8,368 nucleotides of DNA from positions 1 through 8,368 of the forward strand of contig JAJYGB010000458.1 in assembly GCA_021785235.1 (NCBI GenBank). Reading direction: 5' to 3'. The translations under genes and the position numbers were made by a program. Of this stretch, positions 1-6,762 are shown piece after piece. How positions within the stretch are numbered: the first letter of the stretch is position 1; every line of letters starts with the position of its first letter. The notes beneath the pieces were generated by a model. The model was not told where the DNA came from. It saw nothing but the letters and a program-made list of their open reading frames with translations, and did not search any database. Origin of the DNA: Bacteroidota bacterium. Its GTDB lineage: Bacteria > Bacteroidota > Kryptoniia > Kryptoniales > JAKASW01.

Positions 1-805
1 ATCGGTGAAAGCCGGGCAGGTGTTAGTCGTCCTGGACAGAAGCGGCGCGACTTCGCAATACTACCAGGCACAGGCCGCCTTCAACAACGCGGAGAAGACT
101 TATGAGCGTATGAACGCTCTCCTTAAAGAAGGGGCAATTTCCCAACAATCTCTCGACGGAGCCCAGACGGCGTATGAAGTCGCAAAAGCGAATTTCGACG
201 CCGCGAAGAGTGCCGTCGAGCTTACAACCCCGATCCCCGGCGTGGTCACCGCCGTCAACGTCAGCGTTGGCGACCTGACTTCGCCCGGAGGAGTACTCAT
301 GACTGTGGCGAGAATAGGAAAGATGAAGGTCGACTTCGACGTGAACGAGACCGATCTCGGAAGCCTGACGACTGGGCAGAAGGTGCAGGTGTATTCTGAA
401 GCGCGTCCTGACGTCAAGATAACCGGTGAGATCGTTCAGCTTTCCAAGTCCGCAGACGTGCGATCACGCACGTTCCAAATAAAGGCGCTCTTCAACAACA
501 CGCCAGACAACTGGTTCAGGCCTGGAATGTTCTGCAGGGTCAACGTGCCGGTCTCTTCGCGCGACAGGCCCATCGTCGTTCCGGCAGCGGCGATACAGAG
601 CGATGGAATCACGAGCCGTGTCTTCATCGTCAGAAATGGTCGATCATTCCAGCGAATCGTGGAGACCGGATTGACAGACGGGAGAATGTTCGAAGTGCTC
701 AATGGACTCGAAGAAAGAGACACCGTAATTACGACCGGCGCCACGAACGCGCGTGACAGCGGCTTCGTCAGTATCGCCAATCTGGGAAATGAAAATGAAA
801 AATGA
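1..805 (+). CDS. RND efflux periplasmic adaptor (HlyD/AcrA family), 5' truncated
   Basis: Membrane fusion protein that links an inner-membrane RND pump to an outer-membrane channel. The reading frame is open at the left edge, so the signal peptide or lipobox and the first part are missing. The GTG at position 5 is an internal valine, not a start. Counting that codon as residue 1, the window shows the end of the first lipoyl half (VKAGQVLVVLD, 1-11), a short alpha-helical hairpin rich in Ala/Gln/Glu (about 15-71), the second lipoyl half (IPGVVTAVNVSVGD, about 77-90), a beta-barrel domain (about 106-185, with FRPGMFCRVNVP at 171-182) and a membrane-proximal domain (about 186-256). It ends in a hydrophilic NENEK tail with TGA at 803-805. 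The RND transporter gene lies 168 nt downstream on the same strand, which supports a pump pair. The substrate cannot be deduced. Confidence 0.93.
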   Translation, partial: SVKAGQVLVVLDRSGATSQYYQAQAAFNNAEKTYERMNALLKEGAISQQSLDGAQTAYEVAKANFDAAKSAVELTTPIPGVVTAVNVSVGDLTSPGGVLMTVARIGKMKVDFDVNETDLGSLTTGQKVQVYSEARPDVKITGEIVQLSKSADVRSRTFQIKALFNNTPDNWFRPGMFCRVNVPVSSRDRPIVVPAAAIQSDGITSRVFIVRNGRSFQRIVETGLTDGRMFEVLNGLEERDTVITTGATNARDSGFVSIANLGNENEK

Positions 806-973
806 CCACATGCAAATTCCCGCGGCTAATATCGAGCGCCTCCCGGGAGAGTTCATACACAGCCATGTGGCCTTTCTAGAAATACTGAGCCCGCCCGAGA
901 AGCGGAAGAGGCCGATCGGATTCCGGATAAGAGAGGCACGTGCTCCCTATTCTGCACGGAGGAGAAACCAGAC

Positions 974-3900
974 ATGAAATTAGCCGACACATCTATAGAA
1001 CGCCCCGTATTCGCGACGATGATGATACTCGCCCTCATCGTGCTCGGGCTTTTCTCGTTCATGAAATTGAACATTGATCAGTTCCCCGATATCGATTTTC
1101 CGTACGTCACCGTCACGAGCGTTCTTCCAGGCGCGGGACCTGAGCAGATGGAGACGGATGTAACTAAGAAAATCGAAGATGCCGTGAACACGATCGGCGG
1201 CATCGAGCACATCACTTCGATATCTCGTGAAGGAGTCTCGTTTGTAATAATCCAGTTCAAGCTCGAGGTCGAGGGAAGGCAGGCGGCGCAGGAGGTTCGC
1301 GAGAAAATCTCCGCGGTGCGCGCAGATCTGCCGACAGATCTTGAAGAACCTGTAGTCCAACGCATTGACCCGGCAAGCGTACCAATGTTCACTCTAACGG
1401 TCTCCGGACCGCGGTCGGACAAGGAGATCACGACGTTCGCCAAGAATGTGATCAGGAAAAGACTGGAGAACGTGCCCGGCGTCGGTCGAGTGGATCTAGT
1501 CGGCGGCGCGGAGAGAGAGATACAGATATCGGTTGACGCTTCAAGACTTAAGGCCTACAATCTCTCGATAAATGACATCATACAGGCCGTCGCTGCATCA
1601 AACATGGAAGTGCCCGCTGGCAATCTCACGCAGGGTCCACGCCAGATACTTCTTCGCACGATGGGAAAATATTCGAATGTCGGCGACTTCAATAGGGTTA
1701 TAGTTGCGACGCCAGGCGGCAAGCCTATATATCTGTCCGACGTGGCACAGGTTTTCGACGGCGTAAAGGAGCAGACAAGTCTCACGCGGGTGAACGGCAG
1801 ACCCGCCGTCGGCCTCAGCATATTGAAGCAGTCGGGGAGCAACACCGTACGTGTCGCGGAGGGAATCCAGCAGCAACTCGCTGCTTTACAGAAGGAAATT
1901 CCGCCTGATCTCAAGATCACCGTGGCACAGGATAACAGCACTTTCATCGTCGAGGAGGTTAACGACGTCCTGTTCGACATTTTCTATGGCGGCCTGCTCG
2001 CGGTCATCGTGGTCTTTCTATTCCTCGCGAATATGCGTTCCACAATTATAAGCGCCATCGCTCTTCCGACATCCATCATCGCAAGCTTCATCATAATGTA
2101 TGCGCTCAACTTCACGCTGAATATGATCTCGCTTCTCGCCCTTTCACTGGCGGTCGGTCTCCTTATCGACGACGCTATTGTGGTCATCGAGAATATATTC
2201 AGACACATGCAGCAGGGCGAGACTCCAATGGAAGCCGCGAAGGCTGCGACTGCCGAGATAGGACTCGCGGTAATGGCGACGACATTCACCATAGTCGCCG
2301 TGTTCGTGCCCATAGCCTTCACCCCCGGCATTGTCGGCAGGTTCTTCTACCAATTCGGGTTGACAGTCTCAGTCGCGGTGCTCGTTTCCCTTTTCGTGGC
2401 GTTCACGCTGACCCCCATGCTTTCCTCCCGCTGGCTCACGGCCGCCGACGAGGAGCTTGAGAATAAAGGCTCCATGCTGCGCCGCGGACTCTTCTACTTC
2501 AACCACTTCTTCCAGCTCCTAAGCCAGAAATACAGGAAAGCCATCAGATGGTCGCTGCACCACCGGAAGACCGTGATCTTCGGTTCAATCGCCGTGTTCG
2601 TATCGAGTTTCTTCCTGATGGGATTTCTCGGAACATCCTTTTTCCCTGACACCGACGAAAGCGAATTCACAATCGGCATTCACGCAGCTCCGGGAAGTTC
2701 GCTGGAACAGACTGCCGCCATAGGTTCTTTTATAGAAAATGTTCTCGAGAGACAACCGGAAGTTACGACTACTCTACTGACGATAGGCGCGGGAAACGAT
2801 CCGGTCACGACGGGAAATATCCTGGTGAAACTTGTGAAGAAGAACGAACGAAAGCGGAGCATCTGGCAAATCATGAATTATCTCCGGGAGGACCTTCGAA
2901 ATACGCCCGGAGTGAAAATGTCTTATGGGACTCAGGGTGGTCCAGGTGGGAATCAAAAACCGGTCGTGATGAGCGTCCGTGGCGACAACATGACGACGCT
3001 CAAATGGATCGCCGACAGAGTCGAGAGCATCGTTAGGACAACGCCTGGCGCAGTTGACATTGAGAACAGCCTCGAGACATCAAAGCCTGAGGTCAGGATA
3101 AGGATAGACCGCGAGAAGGCCTCGGATTTGGGCGTGAACGTAGCACAAATCGCCACAACGGCGAGAGCCCTAGTTGACGGATATGTTGCGACGAAATACC
3201 AGGAAGGTGACGAGCAGTATGACGTCAGGGTCCGTCTTCGCAAGGAAGACAGGACTTCATTTGAAAACGTGAACAACCTATCCATTAAGAGCAACAAGGC
3301 GATTGGAAACGGGGAAAATCTTCTCGTGCCAGTAAGCTACGTTGCGGATATCAGGCAGAGCTCCGGTCCGTCGCAGATCAACCGATTCGACAGGCAGCGC
3401 GAGATTCGAGTCGACGCAAACCTCTCCGGAAGACTTCTCGGGGAGGTTCTCGGAGATATTCAGAACAGCACTAACAGGCTTTCTCTTCCCCCCGGTTACA
3501 GTGTCGCTGTCATCGGCCAGGGACAGATGCAGTCTGAGTCATTCATGAACATACTTCTTTCGCTGGCGCTCGCGGTCATATTCGTTTACATCGTGCTCGC
3601 GGCTCAGTTTGAGAGTTTCACTTATCCATTCGCGATAATGCTCGCGCTGCCTATGTCGCTCATAGGCGCCGTACTCGGTCTGCTCGCGTTCAACAGCGCT
3701 ATTTCCATGATGTCGATGATCGGTATAATAATGCTAATGGGTCTTGTCACGAAAAATGGTATTTTGCTGGTTGATTATGCGAACGTTCTTCGGGACAGGG
3801 GTCAGGAACGGACCGAGGCGCTTATCAATGCGGGCGCGACGAGGCTTCGCCCGATTCTCATGACTACCTTCGCGATGATATTTGGAATGATGCCGGTCGC

Positions 3901-4069
3901 CTTCGCCGTGAGCGAAGGTAGCGAGTTCCGCGCCCCGATGGGACAGGCAGTAATCGGCGGGCTGATTACTTCGACTCTCCTGACGCTCTTCGTAGTGCCA
4001 GTGGTTTATTCCATCCTCGACGATCTCTCCTTCAAGAAAATGCTCGGCTTCCTACGTCGCGGCAAATGA
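974..4069 (+). CDS. RND family efflux transporter, AcrB/HAE1-like inner-membrane pump
   Basis: Proton-driven trimeric exporter that takes substrates from the periplasm or membrane and passes them through the adaptor to an outer-membrane channel. It has 1031 residues, close to AcrB (1049), and appears intact. TM1 is at about 13-32, the first periplasmic porter part at 33-335, the TM2-6 bundle at about 336-480, TM7 at about 533-553, the second porter part at 554-855 and the TM8-12 bundle at about 858-1015. The proton relay is present: paired Asp399-Asp400 in GLLIDDAIVVIEN (TM4), Lys927 in GLVTKNGILLVDYAN (TM10) and Arg957/Thr964 in RLRPILMT (TM11), matching AcrB D407/D408, K940, R971 and T978 by motif. 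The ATG at 974 follows GGAGGAG (958-964) with 9-nt spacing. Tandem in-frame stops TGA TAG end it (4067-4072). It could be a multidrug or a more specific HAE1 pump; the drug pocket cannot be read reliably without alignment. Confidence 0.96.
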   Translation: MKLADTSIERPVFATMMILALIVLGLFSFMKLNIDQFPDIDFPYVTVTSVLPGAGPEQMETDVTKKIEDAVNTIGGIEHITSISREGVSFVIIQFKLEVEGRQAAQEVREKISAVRADLPTDLEEPVVQRIDPASVPMFTLTVSGPRSDKEITTFAKNVIRKRLENVPGVGRVDLVGGAEREIQISVDASRLKAYNLSINDIIQAVAASNMEVPAGNLTQGPRQILLRTMGKYSNVGDFNRVIVATPGGKPIYLSDVAQVFDGVKEQTSLTRVNGRPAVGLSILKQSGSNTVRVAEGIQQQLAALQKEIPPDLKITVAQDNSTFIVEEVNDVLFDIFYGGLLAVIVVFLFLANMRSTIISAIALPTSIIASFIIMYALNFTLNMISLLALSLAVGLLIDDAIVVIENIFRHMQQGETPMEAAKAATAEIGLAVMATTFTIVAVFVPIAFTPGIVGRFFYQFGLTVSVAVLVSLFVAFTLTPMLSSRWLTAADEELENKGSMLRRGLFYFNHFFQLLSQKYRKAIRWSLHHRKTVIFGSIAVFVSSFFLMGFLGTSFFPDTDESEFTIGIHAAPGSSLEQTAAIGSFIENVLERQPEVTTTLLTIGAGNDPVTTGNILVKLVKKNERKRSIWQIMNYLREDLRNTPGVKMSYGTQGGPGGNQKPVVMSVRGDNMTTLKWIADRVESIVRTTPGAVDIENSLETSKPEVRIRIDREKASDLGVNVAQIATTARALVDGYVATKYQEGDEQYDVRVRLRKEDRTSFENVNNLSIKSNKAIGNGENLLVPVSYVADIRQSSGPSQINRFDRQREIRVDANLSGRLLGEVLGDIQNSTNRLSLPPGYSVAVIGQGQMQSESFMNILLSLALAVIFVYIVLAAQFESFTYPFAIMLALPMSLIGAVLGLLAFNSAISMMSMIGIIMLMGLVTKNGILLVDYANVLRDRGQERTEALINAGATRLRPILMTTFAMIFGMMPVAFAVSEGSEFRAPMGQAVIGGLITSTLLTLFVVPVVYSILDDLSFKKMLGFLRRGK

Positions 4070-4100
4070 TAGCGACACGGAGCAGAAGTGATTATGATCC

Positions 4101-4125
4101 ACGAATGAATGCGCGTTCAATTCGT
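4101..4125 (+). repeat. Imperfect hairpin between the pump gene and the PII-like gene
   Basis: ACGAAT-GAA (4101-4109) pairs with TTC-(A)-ATTCGT (4116-4125). This gives 9 base pairs with one bulged A (4119) and a 6-nt loop TGCGCG. It sits 31 nt after the pump stop and 5 nt before the GGGAGG ribosome binding site of the next gene. No U-tract follows, so a classical terminator is unlikely. It could be an mRNA stabiliser, a weak attenuator or chance. Confidence 0.35.
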
Positions 4126-4130
4126 TAGAT

Positions 4131-4136
4131 GGGAGG
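4131..4136 (+). promoter_or_regulatory. Ribosome binding site that decides the PII-like gene start
   Basis: GGGAGG lies 4 nt before the ATG at 4141. An in-frame ATG at 4129 would place this motif inside the coding sequence (codons for Gly-Gly) and has no Shine-Dalgarno sequence of its own. The spacing is slightly short but the match is strong, so 4141 is preferred. Confidence 0.6.
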
Positions 4137-4140
4137 CCAA

Positions 4141-4440
4141 ATGAAAATAGTGTTCGTTGTCTGCAACGATATCGTTTCGCCGCGTGTGATGAAGCTCCTC
4201 GAAGCGGCGGGCATCGATTACTACACCCGCTGGGAACACGTCAAGGGTAAAGGTCATGGCACAGATCCGCACCTCGACACGCGGAGCTTTCCCGGGACGA
4301 ACGCCGTTTACATGATAGCGTTCGAGGAAGAATCGACGTTGGAAATGCTCGTTCAGGAAATCAGGATAGCCAACAAGAATATTCCGAGACCGGACGATCA
4401 CATCCGGCTCTTCCAGGTGCCGCTCGAAAGAGTCGTGTAG
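4141..4440 (+). CDS. Small PII/CutA-like protein downstream of RND pump
   Basis: A 99-residue soluble protein that begins MKIVFVVCNDIV and has the size and strand order of the ferredoxin-like PII/CutA fold. The first beta strand is at 1-7, a helix (VMKLLEAAGI) at about 16-25, then the YTRWEHVKGKGHG stretch (28-40), which corresponds to the start of the T-loop region, PHLDTRSFPGTNAVYMIAFEE (about 43-63) as the next strands, helix 2 at about 64-80 and a C-terminal strand (RLFQVPLERV). Family proteins are usually trimeric cytoplasmic sensors that bind nucleotides or small ligands and act on enzymes, transporters or regulators. The classical GlnB uridylylation tyrosine motif is not evident, so a nitrogen role is not supported. 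Similar small proteins are known next to RND efflux genes. It follows the pump by 71 nt on the same strand, so co-transcription is likely. Its ligand is unknown. Confidence 0.7.
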   Translation: MKIVFVVCNDIVSPRVMKLLEAAGIDYYTRWEHVKGKGHGTDPHLDTRSFPGTNAVYMIAFEEESTLEMLVQEIRIANKNIPRPDDHIRLFQVPLERVV

Positions 4441-4454
4441 AGACTATCCAGACA

Positions 4455-4474
4455 GCTGGCAAGACACTACCAGC
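4455..4474. repeat. Weak stem-loop between convergent genes
   Basis: GCTGG (4455-4459) and CCAGC (4470-4474) can pair around a 10-nt loop in the short gap between the convergent PII-like gene and yfiT, overlapping the yfiT stop codon. The stem is only 5 bp and no T-tract flanks it, so a bidirectional terminator is only a possibility. Confidence 0.15.
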
Positions 4475-4991
4475 CCATCCTCTTTCGAAGTGATGTTATG
4501 TGCGCGACATGATGTTTGCCGTGCCAGGCATAGAGTTGAAGAGTCATATCGAGGTTCTGCACGCCGCTTTCCGGATGACGAAATGTGCGCTTAAAGTCTC
4601 CAGCCTTCATGCTGCTCAATAGGAATACCCACCTGTGATGTAGGTTCTCAAAAAGCTTCATGGAGATCTCCACGTCCGCGGAAGTGGCATCGGGCAGATT
4701 GGCCCATTCCGCCTGGTTGTAAGTCTTAATAGTTGGCTCGTTCTCAGTAAGAGCCAGCCTGAATCTCATATACGCGTTCATGTGGCTGTCGGGAAGATGA
4801 TGAACCACCTGCCGAACCGTCCACCCGCCCGGCCGATATGGTGTGTCAAGCTGCGCCTTTGTCATTCCATGCACGGCTTCCCGAAGCGCGGCGGGAGCGG
4901 CGGTAACATCGTTTATGAGTGTGATGCGCTTCGCCTCCGTCAATTCCGGATCCGGAACAAAGCGCCCTATTGGATAACTTAGATCTTCCAT
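4467..4991 (-). CDS. yfiT: YfiT-like DinB-superfamily protein, putative bacillithiol S-transferase/metal-dependent hydrolase
   Basis: A 174-residue cytoplasmic protein of the DinB/YfiT four-helix-bundle superfamily. The family signature is clear: LSYPIGRF near the N-terminus (4-11), TPYRPGGWTVRQVVHHLPDS (50-69) and YAWHGKHHVAHI (154-165). The metal-site histidines come from H64/H65 and the H157/H160/H161/H164 cluster, as expected for the three-His site of Bacillus YfiT (known from the family). Members include thiol S-transferases that use bacillithiol to conjugate electrophiles, and older annotation calls them metal-dependent hydrolases. Which thiol is used here cannot be seen. The ATG at 4989-4991 is preceded by AGAAGGTG (4996-5003 on the minus strand), which fixes the start. 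It lies downstream of the GAF-SpoIIE gene on the same strand but 188 nt away, so it may have its own promoter. It converges on the PII-like gene. Confidence 0.88.
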   Translation of the reverse strand: MEDLSYPIGRFVPDPELTEAKRITLINDVTAAPAALREAVHGMTKAQLDTPYRPGGWTVRQVVHHLPDSHMNAYMRFRLALTENEPTIKTYNQAEWANLPDATSADVEISMKLFENLHHRWVFLLSSMKAGDFKRTFRHPESGVQNLDMTLQLYAWHGKHHVAHITSLRKRMGW

Positions 4992-5046
4992 TTGTCACCT
5001 TCTATTTGAAACTATTTAACATACGATTTCCCGACTTAATTTTCGT

Positions 5047-5077
5047 GAAGCGCGATTTAAAGCCGATATCGCGCTTC
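5047..5077. repeat. Perfect 10-bp inverted repeat upstream of yfiT
   Basis: GAAGCGCGAT (5047-5056) and ATCGCGCTTC (5068-5077) are exact inverted copies separated by 11 nt. The dyad lies 56-86 bp upstream of the yfiT start codon, inside the 188-nt gap after the phosphatase stop. No T-run follows on either strand, which argues against a standard intrinsic terminator. The half-site centres are 21 bp apart, two helical turns, which fits an operator for a dimeric regulator. An RNA hairpin that separates phosphatase and yfiT transcription is the alternative. The perfect match and GC-rich arms make chance unlikely. Confidence 0.6.
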
Positions 5078-5179
5078 CCTCTCAGCTTGCTGTTCCCTTC
5101 CTTTCAGACAATATGGTTAGGTGAAGACGATGTGAGCGCAAATGTCGATGAAGGGCTTTTCTGCGCACTTGCTCCGGCG

Positions 5180-6460
5180 TTACTTCTCTCGTTTTATCAC
5201 CAGAGCGGTTATATCATCGTGTTGTGGAGCGCTACCGGCATGCGCTTTTACCGCATCGGAAATCAGCTTAACCAATTCGGCGGCGGTCAATCCGGCATTT
5301 TCCGTGATCAAACGCGAAAGCTTATCCTCCCCGAACTGTATCATGTTATTATCCATAGCCTCAGTGACACCGTCTGAGTAAGCCACCAGGAAATTTCCGG
5401 GATCGAAACTCACTGATGCTCCCATGAAACTCATTGGATCTATGGCTCCAATAACCGTTCCTCCTATATTCAGCCTCCGCGGCGCGCCATTGTCTGAAAT
5501 CAAGAAAGGAGGTTCGTGCCCAGCATTGCAGTAGGAGAGTGTGTTGCTTCGGCCATCAAGAATGCTGTAGAACAAAGTTGCGAATTTCTCCGGGCCCGTC
5601 GTGAGAAACAACTGCTTATTCATCCTCTCGACGCACTCGTGAGCCTGCTTACCGAGAAACGCTTCACTCCTGAGGGATGCCTGTATGTTAGTCATGAGGA
5701 GCGCGGCCGGTAGTCCCTTTCCTGACACATCACCCAAGCAGAGGGCGAGCTTCCAATCCTCAATTGGAATGAAATCGAAAAAATCACCTCCGACCGATCG
5801 CGCCGGAAAAGTTGCTCCCGCTATGTCGTACCCCGGCATCTCCGGTTTTCCTTTCGGCAAAAGATCGCTCTGTATCTGCGACGCAAGATCGAGCTCGCGC
5901 CGAATCTTCATGAGCGCACTCTCCTCTTCATACAACCTGGCATTCTCGATAACCTGCGCCGACTGTGCCGCTATTATCGATAGAAGCCTCTGATCGTCGT
6001 CCGAAAATTTCTCGCTGTTCTTCTTGTTGTAGACGGTCAGAATTCCCTTCAATCCTGACCTGACAAGCATGGGTACGCAGACAAGGGACCTGACCATCGG
6101 ATTCCATTCTGCACCTCCGAAGCGCCGATCTGAAACGGGATCGTTAAGCGTGATCGGACTCTTATTGTGAGTCATCCATCCGAGCAGCATGTCGTTGAAA
6201 TGAAGCGCAGTGTGTTCGGACGATGTGAATGAGCTTCTCACTAGAGTTCGCAGCGGATTATCGTCACCTTCCGCCACCAGCGTCACTACACCCTGCTCAG
6301 CGTTCAAAGCGCGGAGGGCGCGATTAAGTATCTTGCGGATAATTTCTTCGGAGTTGTTGAGGCCTCCAATCGCAGAAGCGAGCTCGTTTAGGATAGAGAG
6401 TTCGTCGACGGCCCGCTTCAGGCGTTTGTTCTCTTCACGCAGTCGATCGTTTTCTTCCAT
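5180..6460 (-). CDS. GAF domain-containing SpoIIE/RsbU-type PP2C serine phosphatase
   Basis: A 426-residue soluble regulator. An N-terminal charged coiled coil (1-22, ENDRLREENKRLKRAV) leads into a GAF sensor domain (about 24-175), a helical linker (176-204) and a SpoIIE-type PP2C phosphatase domain (about 205-424). The metal-binding acidic residues are in place: D226/D229 in GGDFFDF, D244 in GDVSGKG, D363 in YSDGVTE and D415/D416 in QHDDIT, so the enzyme should be active. Family members dephosphorylate a phosphoserine on an STAS anti-anti-sigma protein in partner-switching control of a sigma factor or other effector. The GAF domain would supply the input signal. No STAS protein, anti-sigma kinase or sigma factor is in the window, so the partner is unknown. 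The ATG at 6460 is the only ATG/GTG/TTG start after the upstream in-frame stop, but it has a poor ribosome binding site. A short reading frame with a strong one overlaps it. Confidence 0.93.
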   Translation of the reverse strand: MEENDRLREENKRLKRAVDELSILNELASAIGGLNNSEEIIRKILNRALRALNAEQGVVTLVAEGDDNPLRTLVRSSFTSSEHTALHFNDMLLGWMTHNKSPITLNDPVSDRRFGGAEWNPMVRSLVCVPMLVRSGLKGILTVYNKKNSEKFSDDDQRLLSIIAAQSAQVIENARLYEEESALMKIRRELDLASQIQSDLLPKGKPEMPGYDIAGATFPARSVGGDFFDFIPIEDWKLALCLGDVSGKGLPAALLMTNIQASLRSEAFLGKQAHECVERMNKQLFLTTGPEKFATLFYSILDGRSNTLSYCNAGHEPPFLISDNGAPRRLNIGGTVIGAIDPMSFMGASVSFDPGNFLVAYSDGVTEAMDNNMIQFGEDKLSRLITENAGLTAAELVKLISDAVKAHAGSAPQHDDITALVIKREK

Positions 6461-6492
6461 GCAAAATCCATTTTGAACTGGCCGATAGGCAT
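6418..6492 (-). CDS. Candidate 24-codon upstream ORF overlapping the phosphatase start
   Basis: On the minus strand AGGAG (6500-6504) stands 7 nt before an ATG (6490-6492) that opens a 24-codon frame, MPIGQFKMDFAWKKTIDCVK and four more residues, ending at TGA 6418-6420. It overlaps the first 43 nt of the phosphatase gene in another frame. The phosphatase ATG itself has only a weak GGA signal, so ribosomes may load at the upstream frame and reinitiate. Alternatively the phosphatase frame is the -1 frame relative to this one, so a sequencing indel could have split one longer N-terminus. There is no homology basis for a peptide function. Confidence 0.3.
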   Translation of the reverse strand: MPIGQFKMDFAWKKTIDCVKRTNA

Positions 6493-6499
6493 CAGATCA

Positions 6500-6504
6500 C
6501 TCCT
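6500..6504 (-). promoter_or_regulatory. Strong Shine-Dalgarno sequence of the upstream ORF
   Basis: AGGAG on the minus strand with 7-nt spacing to ATG 6490-6492. It is the best ribosome binding site in the phosphatase leader and is 39 nt away from the annotated phosphatase ATG, too far to serve it directly. Confidence 0.4.
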
Positions 6505-6620
6505 GGTAACTCGTGGACCGCGGTAATAGATGCCAGTGACTCGACCGATCTATATGCGGCGAAAATTACCAATGGTTCGATGGTTTGCGTGAAATTGTAA
6601 AGAAGGCAGGTTCTGCTGGT

Positions 6621-6652
6621 CCTCGTTTGAAGCGTCGACTCCCTTCAAAAGG
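6621..6652. repeat. Bulged 10-bp hairpin in the phosphatase leader
   Basis: TTTGAAG (6626-6632) pairs perfectly with CTTCAAA (6643-6649) around a 10-nt loop that contains the palindrome GTCGAC. Beyond a CG bulge (6624-6625) the stem continues with CCT (6621-6623) to AGG (6650-6652). It is about 130 nt upstream of the upstream-ORF ATG. No U-tract follows on either strand. It may be a leader RNA element or a protein-binding dyad. Confidence 0.35.
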
Positions 6653-6694
6653 CCGTTCCACGCATTATTGACGTCCCTTAATGAGTGGATTAGC

Positions 6695-6708
6695 TTAGCA
6701 AAAGCTAA
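6695..6708. repeat. Short TTAGC-AAAA-GCTAA hairpin
   Basis: TTAGC (6695-6699) and GCTAA (6704-6708) form a perfect 5-bp stem with an AAAA loop. An alternative register pairs TTAGCT (6690-6695) with AGCTAA (6703-6708). It overlaps the weak -10 candidate. It is AT-rich and short, so it may be chance. Confidence 0.2.
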
Positions 6709-6730
6709 AGTTGAACTCGCGAAAAGTCAA
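6702..6730 (-). promoter_or_regulatory. Weak sigma-70-like promoter candidate for the phosphatase gene
   Basis: On the minus strand TTGACT (6725-6730, five of six to TTGACA) is followed after 17 bp by TAGCTT (6702-6707, three of six to TATAAT). The spacing is ideal but the -10 is poor. If the lineage is Bacteroidota-like its housekeeping consensus differs, so this remains a guess. It would give a leader of roughly 230 nt ahead of the phosphatase gene. Confidence 0.18.
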
Positions 6731-6762
6731 GTTGTGAGATATGGTTGGATCCGTTCCCTCTC

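Noticed and set aside
4129..4140. Earlier ATG for the PII-like gene adding MGGQ
   Set aside because: The GGGAGG motif that serves the ATG at 4141 would lie inside this extension, and no other ribosome binding site precedes 4129.
4970..5377. Plus-strand frame of 135 codons across the yfiT upstream gap and phosphatase 3' end
   Set aside because: No ribosome binding site, runs antisense into the SpoIIE domain and crosses the dyad. The hydrophobic stretches reflect antisense reading.
6690..6760. Possible tRNA or small RNA around the TTAGC/GCTAA hairpin
   Set aside because: No cloverleaf, no TTCRA T-arm motif with matched stem and no acceptor stem could be found.
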